Shown here: positions 39,043-47,362 of the stretch, piece by piece | Numbering within the stretch: the stretch's first letter is position 1 | How the letters are laid out: every line of letters starts with the position of its first letter | Made by a program: the position numbers and the translations under genes | Assembly (NCBI RefSeq): GCF_013409645.1 | Contig: NZ_JACCBG010000001.1 | Coordinates: forward strand, 806,001-870,000 | Length of the DNA: 64,000 nt | Source of the DNA: Nocardioides panaciterrulae | GTDB taxonomy: Bacteria > Actinomycetota > Actinomycetes > Propionibacteriales > Nocardioidaceae | Reading direction: 5' to 3' | The notes under the pieces: model-generated | The model's input: only the letters and a program-made list of their open reading frames with translations | The model's database searches: none | Told to the model about the DNA's origin: nothing

Positions 39043-40086
39043 ATGACCTTCGAAGCCGCCGACAACCGTTACGACACTGACGCCACCGGCATGCAGTACC
39101 GCTTCACCGGGCGCAGTGGCCTGAAGCTGCCCGCCCTGTCGCTCGGCCTGTGGCAGAACTTCGGCACCGACCGGCCCGAGGAGACCCAGCGCGCGATCCT
39201 GCGCCGCGCCTTCGACCGGGGCGTGACCCACTTCGACCTCGCCAACAACTACGGCCCGCCGTACGGCCGCGCCGAGGAGAACTTCGGGCGCTACCTCCGC
39301 GACGACTTCAAGCCCTACCGCGACGAGCTCGTCGTCTCCACCAAGGCCGGCTACGACATGTGGCCGGGCCCCTACGGCCAGGGCGGCGGCTCCCGCAAGT
39401 ACGTCCTCGCCTCGCTGGACCAGTCGCTGACGCGGCTCGGCCTGGACTACGTCGACATCTTCTACAGCCACCGCTTCGACGCCGAGACGCCGATCGAGGA
39501 GACGATGATGGCGCTGGACCACGCGGTCCGGCAGGGCAAGGCGCTGTACGTCGGGATCTCGTCGTACTCCGCCTCGAAGACCCGAGAGGCGGCGCGGATC
39601 GCCCGCGAGCTGGGCACGCCGCTGCTGATCCACCAGCCGTCCTACTCGCTGCTGAACCGCTGGATCGAGGAGGAGCTGCTCGACGAGCTCGAGCAGCAGG
39701 GGATGGGCTGCATCGTGTTCACGGCGCTGGCGCAGGGGCTGCTGACCGACAAGTACCTCGGCGGCGTGCCCGAGGACTCGCGCGCCGCGCGCCAGGGGTC
39801 CACGATCCCCGGCGAGCACCTCGACGAGACCGTGCTCGGCCACGTCCGGCGGCTCAACCAGATCGCCGAGGAGCGCGGCCAGAAGCTGGCCCAGCTGGCG
39901 CTGCAGTGGGTGCTGCGCGACCAGCGGGTGACCTCGGCGGTCATCGGCGCGAGCTCGGTCGAGCAGCTCGACACCAACCTCGACGCGCTCGCCGGGCCCC
40001 CGCTCACCGACGAGGAGCTGGCCGCGATCGACAAGGACGCGGTCGACTCGGGCGTCAACCTCTGGGCCAAGCAGACCGAGGACTGA
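39043..40086 (+). CDS. aldo/keto reductase, L-glyceraldehyde 3-phosphate reductase-like
   Basis: A 347-residue (alpha/beta)8 NADPH-dependent reductase of the YghZ/Gpr group. FDRGVTHFDLANNYGPPYGRAEENFG carries the catalytic Asp and Tyr, STKAGYDMWPGPYG the Lys, and YSHRFDAETPIEETM the His. The physiological substrate may be methylglyoxal or L-G3P, by family. The ATG follows CAGGAT by 6 nt (leaderless). Confidence 0.92.
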   Translation: MTFEAADNRYDTDATGMQYRFTGRSGLKLPALSLGLWQNFGTDRPEETQRAILRRAFDRGVTHFDLANNYGPPYGRAEENFGRYLRDDFKPYRDELVVSTKAGYDMWPGPYGQGGGSRKYVLASLDQSLTRLGLDYVDIFYSHRFDAETPIEETMMALDHAVRQGKALYVGISSYSASKTREAARIARELGTPLLIHQPSYSLLNRWIEEELLDELEQQGMGCIVFTALAQGLLTDKYLGGVPEDSRAARQGSTIPGEHLDETVLGHVRRLNQIAEERGQKLAQLALQWVLRDQRVTSAVIGASSVEQLDTNLDALAGPPLTDEELAAIDKDAVDSGVNLWAKQTED

Positions 40087-40100
40087 CCCCGCCCGGGGGG

Positions 40101-40114
40101 GGCCGCCGGCGGCC
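40101..40114. terminator. short GC palindrome between convergent genes
   Basis: GGCCGCCGGCGGCC is a perfect palindrome in the 32-nt gap between the convergent aldo/keto reductase and PAP2 genes. It could act as a bidirectional terminator. Confidence 0.4.
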
Positions 40115-40118
40115 GGTC

Positions 40119-41060
40119 TCAGTCGCCGCGGGCGGTCTCCCACAGCCCGGCGCCGAGCAGCACCAGCACGGCCAGCAGCGCCCCGGCCAGCACGTCGACG
40201 ACGTAGTGCTCCCCGTCGTAGACGAGGGCGACCGCCATGACGACGGGATAGGCGAGCAGCAGCCAGCGCGCCCGGGACCGGAGCCGCTGGATGCCGTAGA
40301 GGGCCAGCAGGAACGCCATGCCCGCGTGCAGGGAGGGCATCGCCGCGACCGGGTTGCCGATGCCCCGCAGCGCGAGGTCAAGGTGGCCGAGCCCGAGGTC
40401 GGACCAGCCGCGCCCGGTCAGCCGGTGCACCCCGTCGGGGAGGTAGCCGTCGCGGGCGGCCAGCCACGGCGGCGCCATCGGGTAGACGACGTAGATCGCC
40501 AGCGCCGCGAAGCTGATCGTGAGGTAGCGGCGCATCCAGCGCACCCACTCGACCCGGTTGCGGACCCACAGCACCGTCGCCAGCGTCAGCCCGGTCAGGA
40601 AGTGCGAGAGGTAGACGCTGGTGAGCACCACGTCGTACCACCGCGGCGGCAGGTGGCGGTGGCACGGCGTCCCGCACCAGGCCTCCTGGAGCCGCTGGGT
40701 GGGGGTGACGCCGGCGCCGAGCCAGCGGTCGACGACGACCGGCATCGAGAAGTGCGGCGCGATCCCGAGGTCGTCGGTGACCCCGCGGCTGTACATGTAG
40801 GCCGTGAGCGCGACCAGCGGCAGCCACCAGTCGCGCAGGAACGCGAGGTGGTAGCTGGGCCGGGCACGGGCGTTCCAGGCGACCGTGGCCAGCCACAGCC
40901 AGCCGAACACCACGAAGACCTGGCGGGGGACGCCGAGCTCGACGGTCCAGAGCACGAGCAGGCCGAGGTACGCCGACATCGTCGTGCCTCGCAGCCACGC
41001 CGGCGTGGCGGGTGCCCGGGCCCGTCCCCGCCGTGCGACCTCCGGCGACGCCGACGCCAT
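40119..41060 (-). CDS. PAP2-superfamily integral membrane protein
   Basis: A 313-residue protein with about seven membrane segments. PAP2 motifs appear late in the chain: AAMPSLHAGMAFLL (motif 2 with the catalytic His) and YDGEHYVVDVLAG (motif 3). It resembles actinobacterial lipid phosphatases or inositol-phosphate transferases; the substrate is uncertain. The ATG follows TAGCGT by 6 nt. Confidence 0.88.
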   Translation of the reverse strand: MASASPEVARRGRARAPATPAWLRGTTMSAYLGLLVLWTVELGVPRQVFVVFGWLWLATVAWNARARPSYHLAFLRDWWLPLVALTAYMYSRGVTDDLGIAPHFSMPVVVDRWLGAGVTPTQRLQEAWCGTPCHRHLPPRWYDVVLTSVYLSHFLTGLTLATVLWVRNRVEWVRWMRRYLTISFAALAIYVVYPMAPPWLAARDGYLPDGVHRLTGRGWSDLGLGHLDLALRGIGNPVAAMPSLHAGMAFLLALYGIQRLRSRARWLLLAYPVVMAVALVYDGEHYVVDVLAGALLAVLVLLGAGLWETARGD

Positions 41061-41129
41061 GCTTCGACGCTAGGCAGACGCGGGGCCGCCGTTCACCCCC
41101 CATATGTGGGAGGACCGGGTGGTCCGGGC

Positions 41130-41333
41130 TCAGACCCGGCGCAGCGCCATCAGGGGGCAGGTGCGCACCGCGTGCTCGGCGAGCTCCTCGAGGTGGGGAG
41201 GTACGACGGGGTCGCGTTCGCCGGTCCGGCTGAGGGGGAAGCCCCACTCGTCACTGGTCAGCAGCTCCGGCACCAGCTCGGCGCAGGCGCCGTGGCCGTC
41301 GCAGCGGGTCCAGTCCACGTGGAGTCGGCTCAT
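41130..41333 (-). CDS. small ferredoxin, single-cluster
   Basis: A 67-residue ferredoxin: VDWTRCDGHGACAELVPELL, then AVRTCPLMALRRV. The C-x5-C...C-P spacing suggests one 3Fe-4S (or 4Fe-4S) cluster. Its ATG overlaps the stop of the NuoF-like gene (ATGA), so it is the last gene of a tightly overlapped redox operon and probably accepts or delivers electrons for that protein. Confidence 0.9.
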   Translation of the reverse strand: MSRLHVDWTRCDGHGACAELVPELLTSDEWGFPLSRTGERDPVVPPHLEELAEHAVRTCPLMALRRV

Positions 41334-42487
41334 CGATGTCCCTCCAGCCCGCAGTGGCCGGCCAGGTGCCGGTCCACGTGGGGGGCGAAGACCCGCATGG
41401 TGCTCGCGACCATCCGGGCGGTCCCGTCGGGGTGGGCGCAGGCGCCGCGGCCGGTCACCAGCAGCCGCATCCGGTCGATCTCGGCCGGCAGGCCGGGGTC
41501 GGGGGCCCGGCGGGCGAGCCGGCGCAGCCCCTCGGCCATCCGGGGCAGCCCGTTCAGGCACGGGCCGCACTGCTGGGCCGACTCACCGGCCAGGTAGGCC
41601 GCGATGTCGGCGGCGACCCGGATCGGGCAGGTGTTCGGGCCCAGCACGTGCAGGACGCCGGCGCCGACGGTGGCGCCGTACTCCTTCAGCGCCGACCCGG
41701 TGAGCGGGGTGTCGAGGGCCCAGCCCGGCACCCACGCGCCGTGGTAGCCGCCGACCAGCACCGCGACGGGAGCATCCGGCTCGGCAGGGGCGAGCACCCG
41801 GGACAGCGGGGTGCCGCGCCCGGCCTCGACCACGCCCGGGTGCGCGACGGCGCCGCTGATCGAGAACAGCGAGGTCCCGGGGTCCTCCTCGGTCCCCACC
41901 CGGCGGAACCAGTCCGCGCCGTGCCTGGCCAGCAGCGCCACCTGGGCCAGCGTCTCCGCGTTGAGGACCAGGGTGGGGCGCCCGTCGAGCCCGCGGGTCG
42001 TGACCCGGACGAGCGGGTCGCTCGGCACCGCGGGCCGGCCGCCGAGCTGGTTGACGAGCGCGGACTCCTGGCCGGCGACGAAGCCTCCGTCGAGGCGGGC
42101 GACCTCCACGCCGCGGCCCCGGGCGGCCTCCTCGGCCGCCGCCGGGTGCACGTCGGGACCGATCGCCAGCACCAGGCGGCGGGCGCCGATCGCGCGGCCG
42201 ACCACCGCCAGGCCCTCGACCACCAGGTGCGGCACCCGGGTGAGCAGCACGGCGTCCTTCTTGCTCAGCGGCTCGCCCTCCATGGCGTTGCCGACGAGCA
42301 CCGGCCGGCGGCGCCCCTCCGCCACCGACCGCACCTTGATCGCGGTCGGGAAGCCGGCGCCGCCGCGACCGGTCAGCCCGGCGTCCTCGACCAGGCCGAG
42401 CAGCTGCTCCAGGGTCAACCGGGGCGGGTGCTCGGCCGGCGTGGCGGCGAGCAGCCGGTGCGTGTCGGGCGTGGCCATGGTGCTCAT
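41330..42487 (-). CDS. NuoF-like NADH:acceptor oxidoreductase subunit
   Basis: A 385-residue protein related to the 51-kDa NuoF subunit. The FMN/NADH domain reads GLTGRGGAGFPTAIKVRSV and NAMEGEPLSKKDAVLL; an SLBB-like middle contains GAVAHPGVVEAG. The C-terminal cluster region has C307 and C310 (ESAQQCGPC) and C350, but the position of the first NuoF cysteine is Ala304. It probably oxidises NAD(P)H and passes electrons to the ferredoxin or the membrane partner. GGAAGG precedes the ATG; it overlaps both neighbours. Confidence 0.87.
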   Translation of the reverse strand: MSTMATPDTHRLLAATPAEHPPRLTLEQLLGLVEDAGLTGRGGAGFPTAIKVRSVAEGRRRPVLVGNAMEGEPLSKKDAVLLTRVPHLVVEGLAVVGRAIGARRLVLAIGPDVHPAAAEEAARGRGVEVARLDGGFVAGQESALVNQLGGRPAVPSDPLVRVTTRGLDGRPTLVLNAETLAQVALLARHGADWFRRVGTEEDPGTSLFSISGAVAHPGVVEAGRGTPLSRVLAPAEPDAPVAVLVGGYHGAWVPGWALDTPLTGSALKEYGATVGAGVLHVLGPNTCPIRVAADIAAYLAGESAQQCGPCLNGLPRMAEGLRRLARRAPDPGLPAEIDRMRLLVTGRGACAHPDGTARMVASTMRVFAPHVDRHLAGHCGLEGHR

Positions 42488-43059
42488 CGGGCGACCTTCC
42501 GGGGAGTGCGGTGCCAGCCGCGGCCGGCGTACGACGGGGCGACGCGCCAGGCCACCGCCAGCCCGACGGCGGCGATGCAGACGACGGCGGCGCCTCGGAA
42601 CCAGGGGGTGGCCGCGTCGGTGCCGTTGCCCAGCGCGTGCAGCAGGGCCACCGGCCAGAACGCGTAGGTCAGCCAGTGGACGGCCCGGAAGACCCGGGGC
42701 CCCACCCGGTGCCGCAGCAGGCTGACGACCGTGATGATGCCGAGCAGCTCGACGCCGAGGGTGCCGAGGCCCTGCCACAGCGGCCGGTAGGCGCCGAGGA
42801 AGGGCAGGAACAGGTCGACCAGCCGCAGCTGGGCGTAGGGGTCCAGGTAGAGGCAGCCGACGTGCACGGCGACCAGCGCGGTGCCGGTGAGGGCGGCGGT
42901 GCGGTGCACGTCGCTGGCGCCGAACCGGCCCAGGCCGGGCACCGGACGTCCGGACCGGGTGAGGACGCCGAGGACCAGCGTGATCGTGAACATCACCAGC
43001 GCGACGATGCCGGTGCCCCGGCCGAGGTCCCACAGGGCCTGGTTGCCGAGCGCGCTCAT
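42484..43059 (-). CDS. ferric-reductase-like transmembrane protein
   Basis: A 191-residue protein with about six membrane segments and histidines positioned to bind b-type heme (DVHRTAALTGTALVAVHVG, FRAVHWLTYAFWPVALLHALG). It matches the ferric-reductase-like transmembrane domain. It has no flavin or NADPH domain of its own, so electrons must come from a partner such as the NuoF-like protein. Its ATG overlaps the apbE stop and its stop overlaps the next start. Confidence 0.88.
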   Translation of the reverse strand: MSALGNQALWDLGRGTGIVALVMFTITLVLGVLTRSGRPVPGLGRFGASDVHRTAALTGTALVAVHVGCLYLDPYAQLRLVDLFLPFLGAYRPLWQGLGTLGVELLGIITVVSLLRHRVGPRVFRAVHWLTYAFWPVALLHALGNGTDAATPWFRGAAVVCIAAVGLAVAWRVAPSYAGRGWHRTPRKVAR

Positions 43060-43994
43060 GCCGCGTCTCCCTCGGGTTCGACCGGCCACCCGTGGCACAG
43101 GTGGACGGTGCCGTCGCGGTCGACCAGCCGGGCGGGCAGGCCCTGGGCCTCCAGCCAGGCCAGCCCGTGTCGGCCCTTGACGATCGTGGCGGTGGCGGCG
43201 GCGTTCGCGTCGCGGCAGCTGGCCGCGACGACGCTGACGGTCCGCCACACCGGGTCGGCGCTGCGACCCGTGCGCGGGTCAACGATGTGGTGCAGCTGCT
43301 CGGAGCCCCGGCGCCAGGTGCGCCGGGCCGTGCTCGAGGTGGCGAGGGCGGTGCCGGCGGCCAGGGCGATCTGGCTGGCGGGGTCGCGGTCGGTGTCCTG
43401 GACGCGCACCTGCCAGCCGCCGGCCGGGGCCGGCCCTGCGGTGGCGATGTCGCCGCCCAGGCTGACCAGCACGCCCACGCCGAGCCGCTCGGCCACCAGG
43501 GTTGCGGCGCGGTCCGCGGCGACCGCTTTGGCGGTGGCGCCGAGGTCGATCTCGAGGCCCTCGGGCAGGCGCAGCCGGCGGCCGTCCAGCCGCAGCACCC
43601 GCCAGCCGGGGACCGGCCGGACGACCGCGACGAGCCGCGGACCGCTCTCGACCAGGCGGATGTCGCGGTCGTAGCCGAGGCCCGACAGGGCGGCGCCCAC
43701 GGTCGGGTCGACCGCCCCGCCGGTGCGGTCGGCGTCCTCGAGCGCGGCGGCGAGCAGGTCGGCCAGCACGGGGGAGACCAGCACCGAGCCGTCGGCGCCC
43801 GGCCGGAGCCGGCGTACCTCCGCGTCGGGGCGGAACCGGCTGGCGGCCAGCTCGATCTCCGCGAGCAGGTCGTCGACCAGCAGCAGGGCCGGCTCCAGCG
43901 CGGCCCGGTCGGTCACCACCAGGCGGGCGCGGGTGCTCCACAGCTCCCAGTCGCGGGCCGCGACCGGCGCGTGGCCGAGGGACGGCGCGGCCAT
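43056..43994 (-). CDS. apbE: FAD:protein FMN transferase
   Basis: A 312-residue ApbE-family enzyme that covalently attaches FMN to Ser/Thr of extracytoplasmic redox proteins. VDPTVGAALSGLGYDRDI, EIDLGATAKAVAADRAA and LVSLGGDIATAGP are the family motifs. No obvious signal peptide or lipobox is present. The usual FMN-acceptor domain is not found in the adjacent genes. It overlaps the ferric-reductase-like gene by 4 nt. Confidence 0.9.
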   Translation of the reverse strand: MAAPSLGHAPVAARDWELWSTRARLVVTDRAALEPALLLVDDLLAEIELAASRFRPDAEVRRLRPGADGSVLVSPVLADLLAAALEDADRTGGAVDPTVGAALSGLGYDRDIRLVESGPRLVAVVRPVPGWRVLRLDGRRLRLPEGLEIDLGATAKAVAADRAATLVAERLGVGVLVSLGGDIATAGPAPAGGWQVRVQDTDRDPASQIALAAGTALATSSTARRTWRRGSEQLHHIVDPRTGRSADPVWRTVSVVAASCRDANAAATATIVKGRHGLAWLEAQGLPARLVDRDGTVHLCHGWPVEPEGDAA

Positions 43995-43995
43995 C

Positions 43996-44325
43996 TCAGG
44001 AGCCGCTCGACTGCGCCTGCGGTGCGGACCCGGAGCCCGGCTGCGGCGCCGGGACCTGCTGGAAGGACTGGGTCTGCTGGGGCTGCTGGCTGCGCTGCAG
44101 GTTCGTGCCCTGCCGGACGCCCTGCTTGCCGGCCCGGTGGTTGGTCCCGGCCAGGCCCGACTGCCCGGACTGGGTCCCGGTGCCGGTGCCGGACGAGGCG
44201 CTGGTCGTCTGGGTCGCCAGGCCACAGGCCGCCGTCACGCCCAGGGACGCCGTGACGGCGCCGACGACGAGGGAGCGTCGTACGGTGCGGATGCGGCGGA
44301 TGCGGTCGTTGCGGTCGGAGGTCAT
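43996..44325 (-). CDS. small exported Gln/Gly/Ser-rich protein, possible lipoprotein
   Basis: A 109-residue protein I do not recognise. It has a basic, twin-arginine-like N-terminus (RIRTVRRSLVVGAVTASLG) and VTAACG, which approximates a lipobox. The mature part is low-complexity: SSGTGTGTQSGQSG, then QQPQQTQSFQQVPAPQPGSGSAP. It is the first gene of the redox operon, 1 nt before apbE. It may be a cell-surface partner, but it lacks an FMN-binding domain. Confidence 0.7.
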   Translation of the reverse strand: MTSDRNDRIRRIRTVRRSLVVGAVTASLGVTAACGLATQTTSASSGTGTGTQSGQSGLAGTNHRAGKQGVRQGTNLQRSQQPQQTQSFQQVPAPQPGSGSAPQAQSSGS

Positions 44326-44443
44326 GGGTGCCTCACTCCTCGGGTTGGGCGTGCTTCCAGGTTGACCCCGGTCCCTGTGCCCTCCCTGTGAACCCGGTTC
44401 GCGTTCCCTTACTGCCCGCCCGGGTGCCCAAACCCGGGGTTTT

Positions 44444-44524
44444 GGCCCAACTCAACCCGGGGCGGGGCCCAACTCAACCCGGGACGGGGCCCAACTCAAC
44501 CCGGGGTTCGGCCCAACTCAACAT
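44444..44524. repeat. 22-bp-pitch GGCCCAACTC array, 4 copies
   Basis: GGCCCAACTC starts at 44444, 44466, 44488 and 44510, three exact 22-bp steps in one orientation, each extended to GGCCCAACTCAAC. The variable remainder is mostly CCGGG-rich. It lies in the divergent region between the small exported protein and the ABC-F gene, ending about 45 bp before the ABC-F -10 box. Confidence 0.95.
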
Positions 44525-44582
44525 GCGCACCACGGGTAAACGGGATGCCGGGGGCGGGGGTGATGACGGACAATCGTGCGAC

Positions 44583-46328
44583 GTGGGACATGTGGACGTG
44601 GCCGGGGTCCGGTTCGAGCTGCCGGACGGGCGGGTGCTGCTCGACGACGTGTCGTTCCGGGTCGGGGAGGGCGCCAAGGTGGCGCTGGTCGGCGCCAACG
44701 GCGCCGGCAAGACCACCCTGCTCCGGATCATCGCCGGCGAGCTCCAGCCGCACGCCGGCGTGGTGACCCGCAGCGGCGGCCTCGGCGTGATGCGGCAGTT
44801 CGTGGGGCACGGGGGTGCCGACGAGACCGTGGCCGACCTGCTGCTCTCGGTGGCGCCGATGTCCGTGCGCACGTGGGCGCACGAGGTCGCGACCCAGGAG
44901 CTGCGGCTGATGGACGACGACAGCGAGCCGATCCAGATGGCCTACGCCGAGGCGCTCTCGCAGTACGCCGACGCCGGTGGCTACGACCTCGAGGTGATCT
45001 GGGACAAGGTCACGACCGCGGCCCTGGGCGTGCGCTTCGACCGGGCGAAGTACCGCGCCCTGCCCACGCTCTCCGGGGGTGAGCAGAAGCGGCTGGTGCT
45101 GGAGTACCTCCTGCAGGGGCCCGACCAGGTGCTGATCCTCGACGAGCCGGACAACTACCTCGACGTGCCCGGCAAGATCTGGCTCGAGCAGCGGATCCGG
45201 GAGTCGGACAAGACGATCCTCTACATCAGCCACGACCGCGAGCTGCTGAACAACACCGCCACCCGGGTCGTGACGGTCGAGCTCGGGAGCGCGGGCAACC
45301 AGGTGTGGACGCACCCGGGCGGGTTCGCGTCCTACCACGAGGCGCGCCGCGACCGGTTCGCCCGCTTCGAGGAGCTGCGCCGGCGCTGGGACGAGGAGCA
45401 CGCCAAGCTCAAGGCGCTGGTGCTGATGTACAAGCAGAAGGCGGCGTACAACGACGGGCTGGCCAGCCGCTACCAGGCCGCGCAGACCCGGCTGCGCAAG
45501 TTCGAGGAGGCCGGGCCGCCCACCGAGCAGCCGCGCGAGCAGCAGGTGCGGATGCGGCTCACCGGCGGCCGCACCGGCAAGCGGGCGGTCGTCTGCGAGC
45601 ACCTCGAGATCTCCGCCGGCGGGTCCGCCGACGGGCCGGGCGGTGAGGCGGCGCCGACGGCGCTGATGAAGCCGTTCGACCTCGAGGTCTGGTACGGCGA
45701 GCGCGTCGCCGTGCTCGGCTCCAACGGCTCGGGGAAGTCCCACTTCCTGCGGCTGCTGGCCGCGGGTGGCTCCGACCCGGACGTCGAGCACCGGCCGGTG
45801 GGGGGCCCGGAGGGCCCGTCCGACGCGACGATCGCGCCGGTGCGCCACACCGGCAAGGCCAAGCTGGGCGCACGGGTGCGACCGGGCTGGTTCGTGCAGA
45901 CCCACGAGCACCCCGAGCTGGTCGGCCGCACCCTGCTGGAGATCCTGCACCGCGGCGACGAGCATCGAGCCGGGATGGGCCGGGAGCAGGCCAGCCGGGT
46001 GCTGGACCGCTACGAGCTCGCGCACGCGGCCGAGCAGCGCTTCGAGTCGCTCTCCGGCGGCCAGCAGGCGCGGTTCCAGATCCTGCTGCTGGAGCTCTCC
46101 GGCGCCACGCTGCTGCTGCTCGACGAGCCCACCGACAACCTCGACGTGCAGTCGGCCGAGGCGCTGGAGGAGGGCCTGGAGTCCTTCGAGGGGACGGTCA
46201 TCGCGGTGACCCACGATCGGTGGTTCGCCCGCGGCTTCGACCGCTTCCTCGTCTACGGCGCCGACGGCGAGGTCTACGAGACCCCCGAGCCGGTGTGGGA
46301 CGAGGGGCGGGTGGTCCGCGCCCGATGA
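44583..46328 (+). CDS. ABC-F family ATPase
   Basis: A 581-residue protein with two ABC cassettes and no membrane domain. Walker A sequences are GANGAGKTT and GSNGSGKS, signatures LSGGEQKR and LSGGQQAR, Walker B LILDEPDNYLD and LLLDEPTDNLD. The inter-cassette linker is helical and charged. ABC-F proteins act on the ribosome, some protecting it from antibiotics. The subgroup and drug range cannot be told. The GTG at 44583 lies 8 nt after GACAAT, so the longer upstream frame through the repeat array is rejected. Confidence 0.9.
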   Translation: MGHVDVAGVRFELPDGRVLLDDVSFRVGEGAKVALVGANGAGKTTLLRIIAGELQPHAGVVTRSGGLGVMRQFVGHGGADETVADLLLSVAPMSVRTWAHEVATQELRLMDDDSEPIQMAYAEALSQYADAGGYDLEVIWDKVTTAALGVRFDRAKYRALPTLSGGEQKRLVLEYLLQGPDQVLILDEPDNYLDVPGKIWLEQRIRESDKTILYISHDRELLNNTATRVVTVELGSAGNQVWTHPGGFASYHEARRDRFARFEELRRRWDEEHAKLKALVLMYKQKAAYNDGLASRYQAAQTRLRKFEEAGPPTEQPREQQVRMRLTGGRTGKRAVVCEHLEISAGGSADGPGGEAAPTALMKPFDLEVWYGERVAVLGSNGSGKSHFLRLLAAGGSDPDVEHRPVGGPEGPSDATIAPVRHTGKAKLGARVRPGWFVQTHEHPELVGRTLLEILHRGDEHRAGMGREQASRVLDRYELAHAAEQRFESLSGGQQARFQILLLELSGATLLLLDEPTDNLDVQSAEALEEGLESFEGTVIAVTHDRWFARGFDRFLVYGADGEVYETPEPVWDEGRVVRAR

Positions 46329-47362
46329 ACCCGAGGAGTCAGCTGCAGGTCGTCGAGGTCGACCCCGCCGACGACGCCACGATCGCCGCCTGGCACGCGG
46401 TCTACGCCGCCTCGGCGCGCCAAGAGCTGGGCCCGGTCGCGGTCCCGTGGCAGCACGAGGAGCTGCGCGTGATGGTGCAGGAGCGCGGCCGCCGGCAGGC
46501 GCTCACGGCGTACGCCGGGCTGCGCGACGGCGAGGTGGTGGCGGCCGGCCTGCTCACGCTGCCGTTGCTCGACAACCGGCACCGCGCCGAGCTCGACGTC
46601 CACGTGCACCCGGCGCTGCGCCGCACCGGCCTGGGGTCGCAGCTGCTCGCGCACCTGGAGGGCCGGGCCCGGGAGGCCGGCCGCACGGTCATGTCCGCCG
46701 AGGCGTCCTGGCCCTGGACGGCCGGCCCGCAGGGGGCCGGTCGGGCGGGCCCCGAGTTCGCCCGGCGGCACGGCTACCACCTGGGCATCTCCGACGTGCA
46801 GCGGATGCTCGAGCTGCCGGTCGCGGAGGACCGGCTGGCGGCGCTGCGGGACGCGGCGGCCCCGCACCACGCGGACTACGAGGTGCGCGCCTGGGTGGGG
46901 CCGGTGCCGGACGACCTGGTCCGCGGGTGGGTCGAGCTGGAGGCGTCGATCGACACCGAGGCGCCGGTGGGCGGGCTCGACCTGGAGCCGCGCGCCGCCG
47001 ACCTGGCGGCCTACCGCGAGGACGAGACGCTGACCGCCCGGCAGGGGCGCACCAAGATCAACGCCGTCGCGCTGACGCGGGCCGCCGAGGTGGTCGCCTA
47101 CAGCGACCTGGCGACGACCGTGCACGAGCCCGAGCGGGCCTATCAGTGGGGCACGCTCGTCCGGCGCGACCACCGCGGGCACCGGCTGGGGCTGGCGCTC
47201 AAGCTCGCCACGCTGACGCTGCTCCAGCAGGGCTGGCCGGCCGTGCGCCAGGTGATGACCTACAACGCCGAGGTGAACACCCCGATGATCGCGGTCAACG
47301 AGCTGATGGGCTACCGGCCGGTGGCCCGCCTGGGCGAGCTGCAGAAGCGGCTCGGCGACTGA
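46325..47362 (+). CDS. tandem-domain GNAT acetyltransferase
   Basis: A 345-residue protein with two GNAT-like halves. The N-terminal half has ELDVHVHPALRRTGLGSQLL (acetyl-CoA loop); the second has WGTLVRRDHRGHRLGLALK and ends YNAEVNTPMIAVNELMGYRPV. It is paralogous to the GNAT at 60.4 kb, sharing the NxxVNxxMxxVNExxGY and LQKRL endings. The substrate is unknown. It overlaps the ABC-F stop (ATGA) and its 3' end overlaps the convergent copper-protein gene by 68 bp. Confidence 0.85.
   Translation: MNPRSQLQVVEVDPADDATIAAWHAVYAASARQELGPVAVPWQHEELRVMVQERGRRQALTAYAGLRDGEVVAAGLLTLPLLDNRHRAELDVHVHPALRRTGLGSQLLAHLEGRAREAGRTVMSAEASWPWTAGPQGAGRAGPEFARRHGYHLGISDVQRMLELPVAEDRLAALRDAAAPHHADYEVRAWVGPVPDDLVRGWVELEASIDTEAPVGGLDLEPRAADLAAYREDETLTARQGRTKINAVALTRAAEVVAYSDLATTVHEPERAYQWGTLVRRDHRGHRLGLALKLATLTLLQQGWPAVRQVMTYNAEVNTPMIAVNELMGYRPVARLGELQKRLGD

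Noticed and set aside
44328..44582. Upstream extension of the ABC-F gene
   Set aside because: The extra residues come from translating the 22-bp repeat array; a -10 box at 44569-44574 and a GTG at 44583 give a better start.
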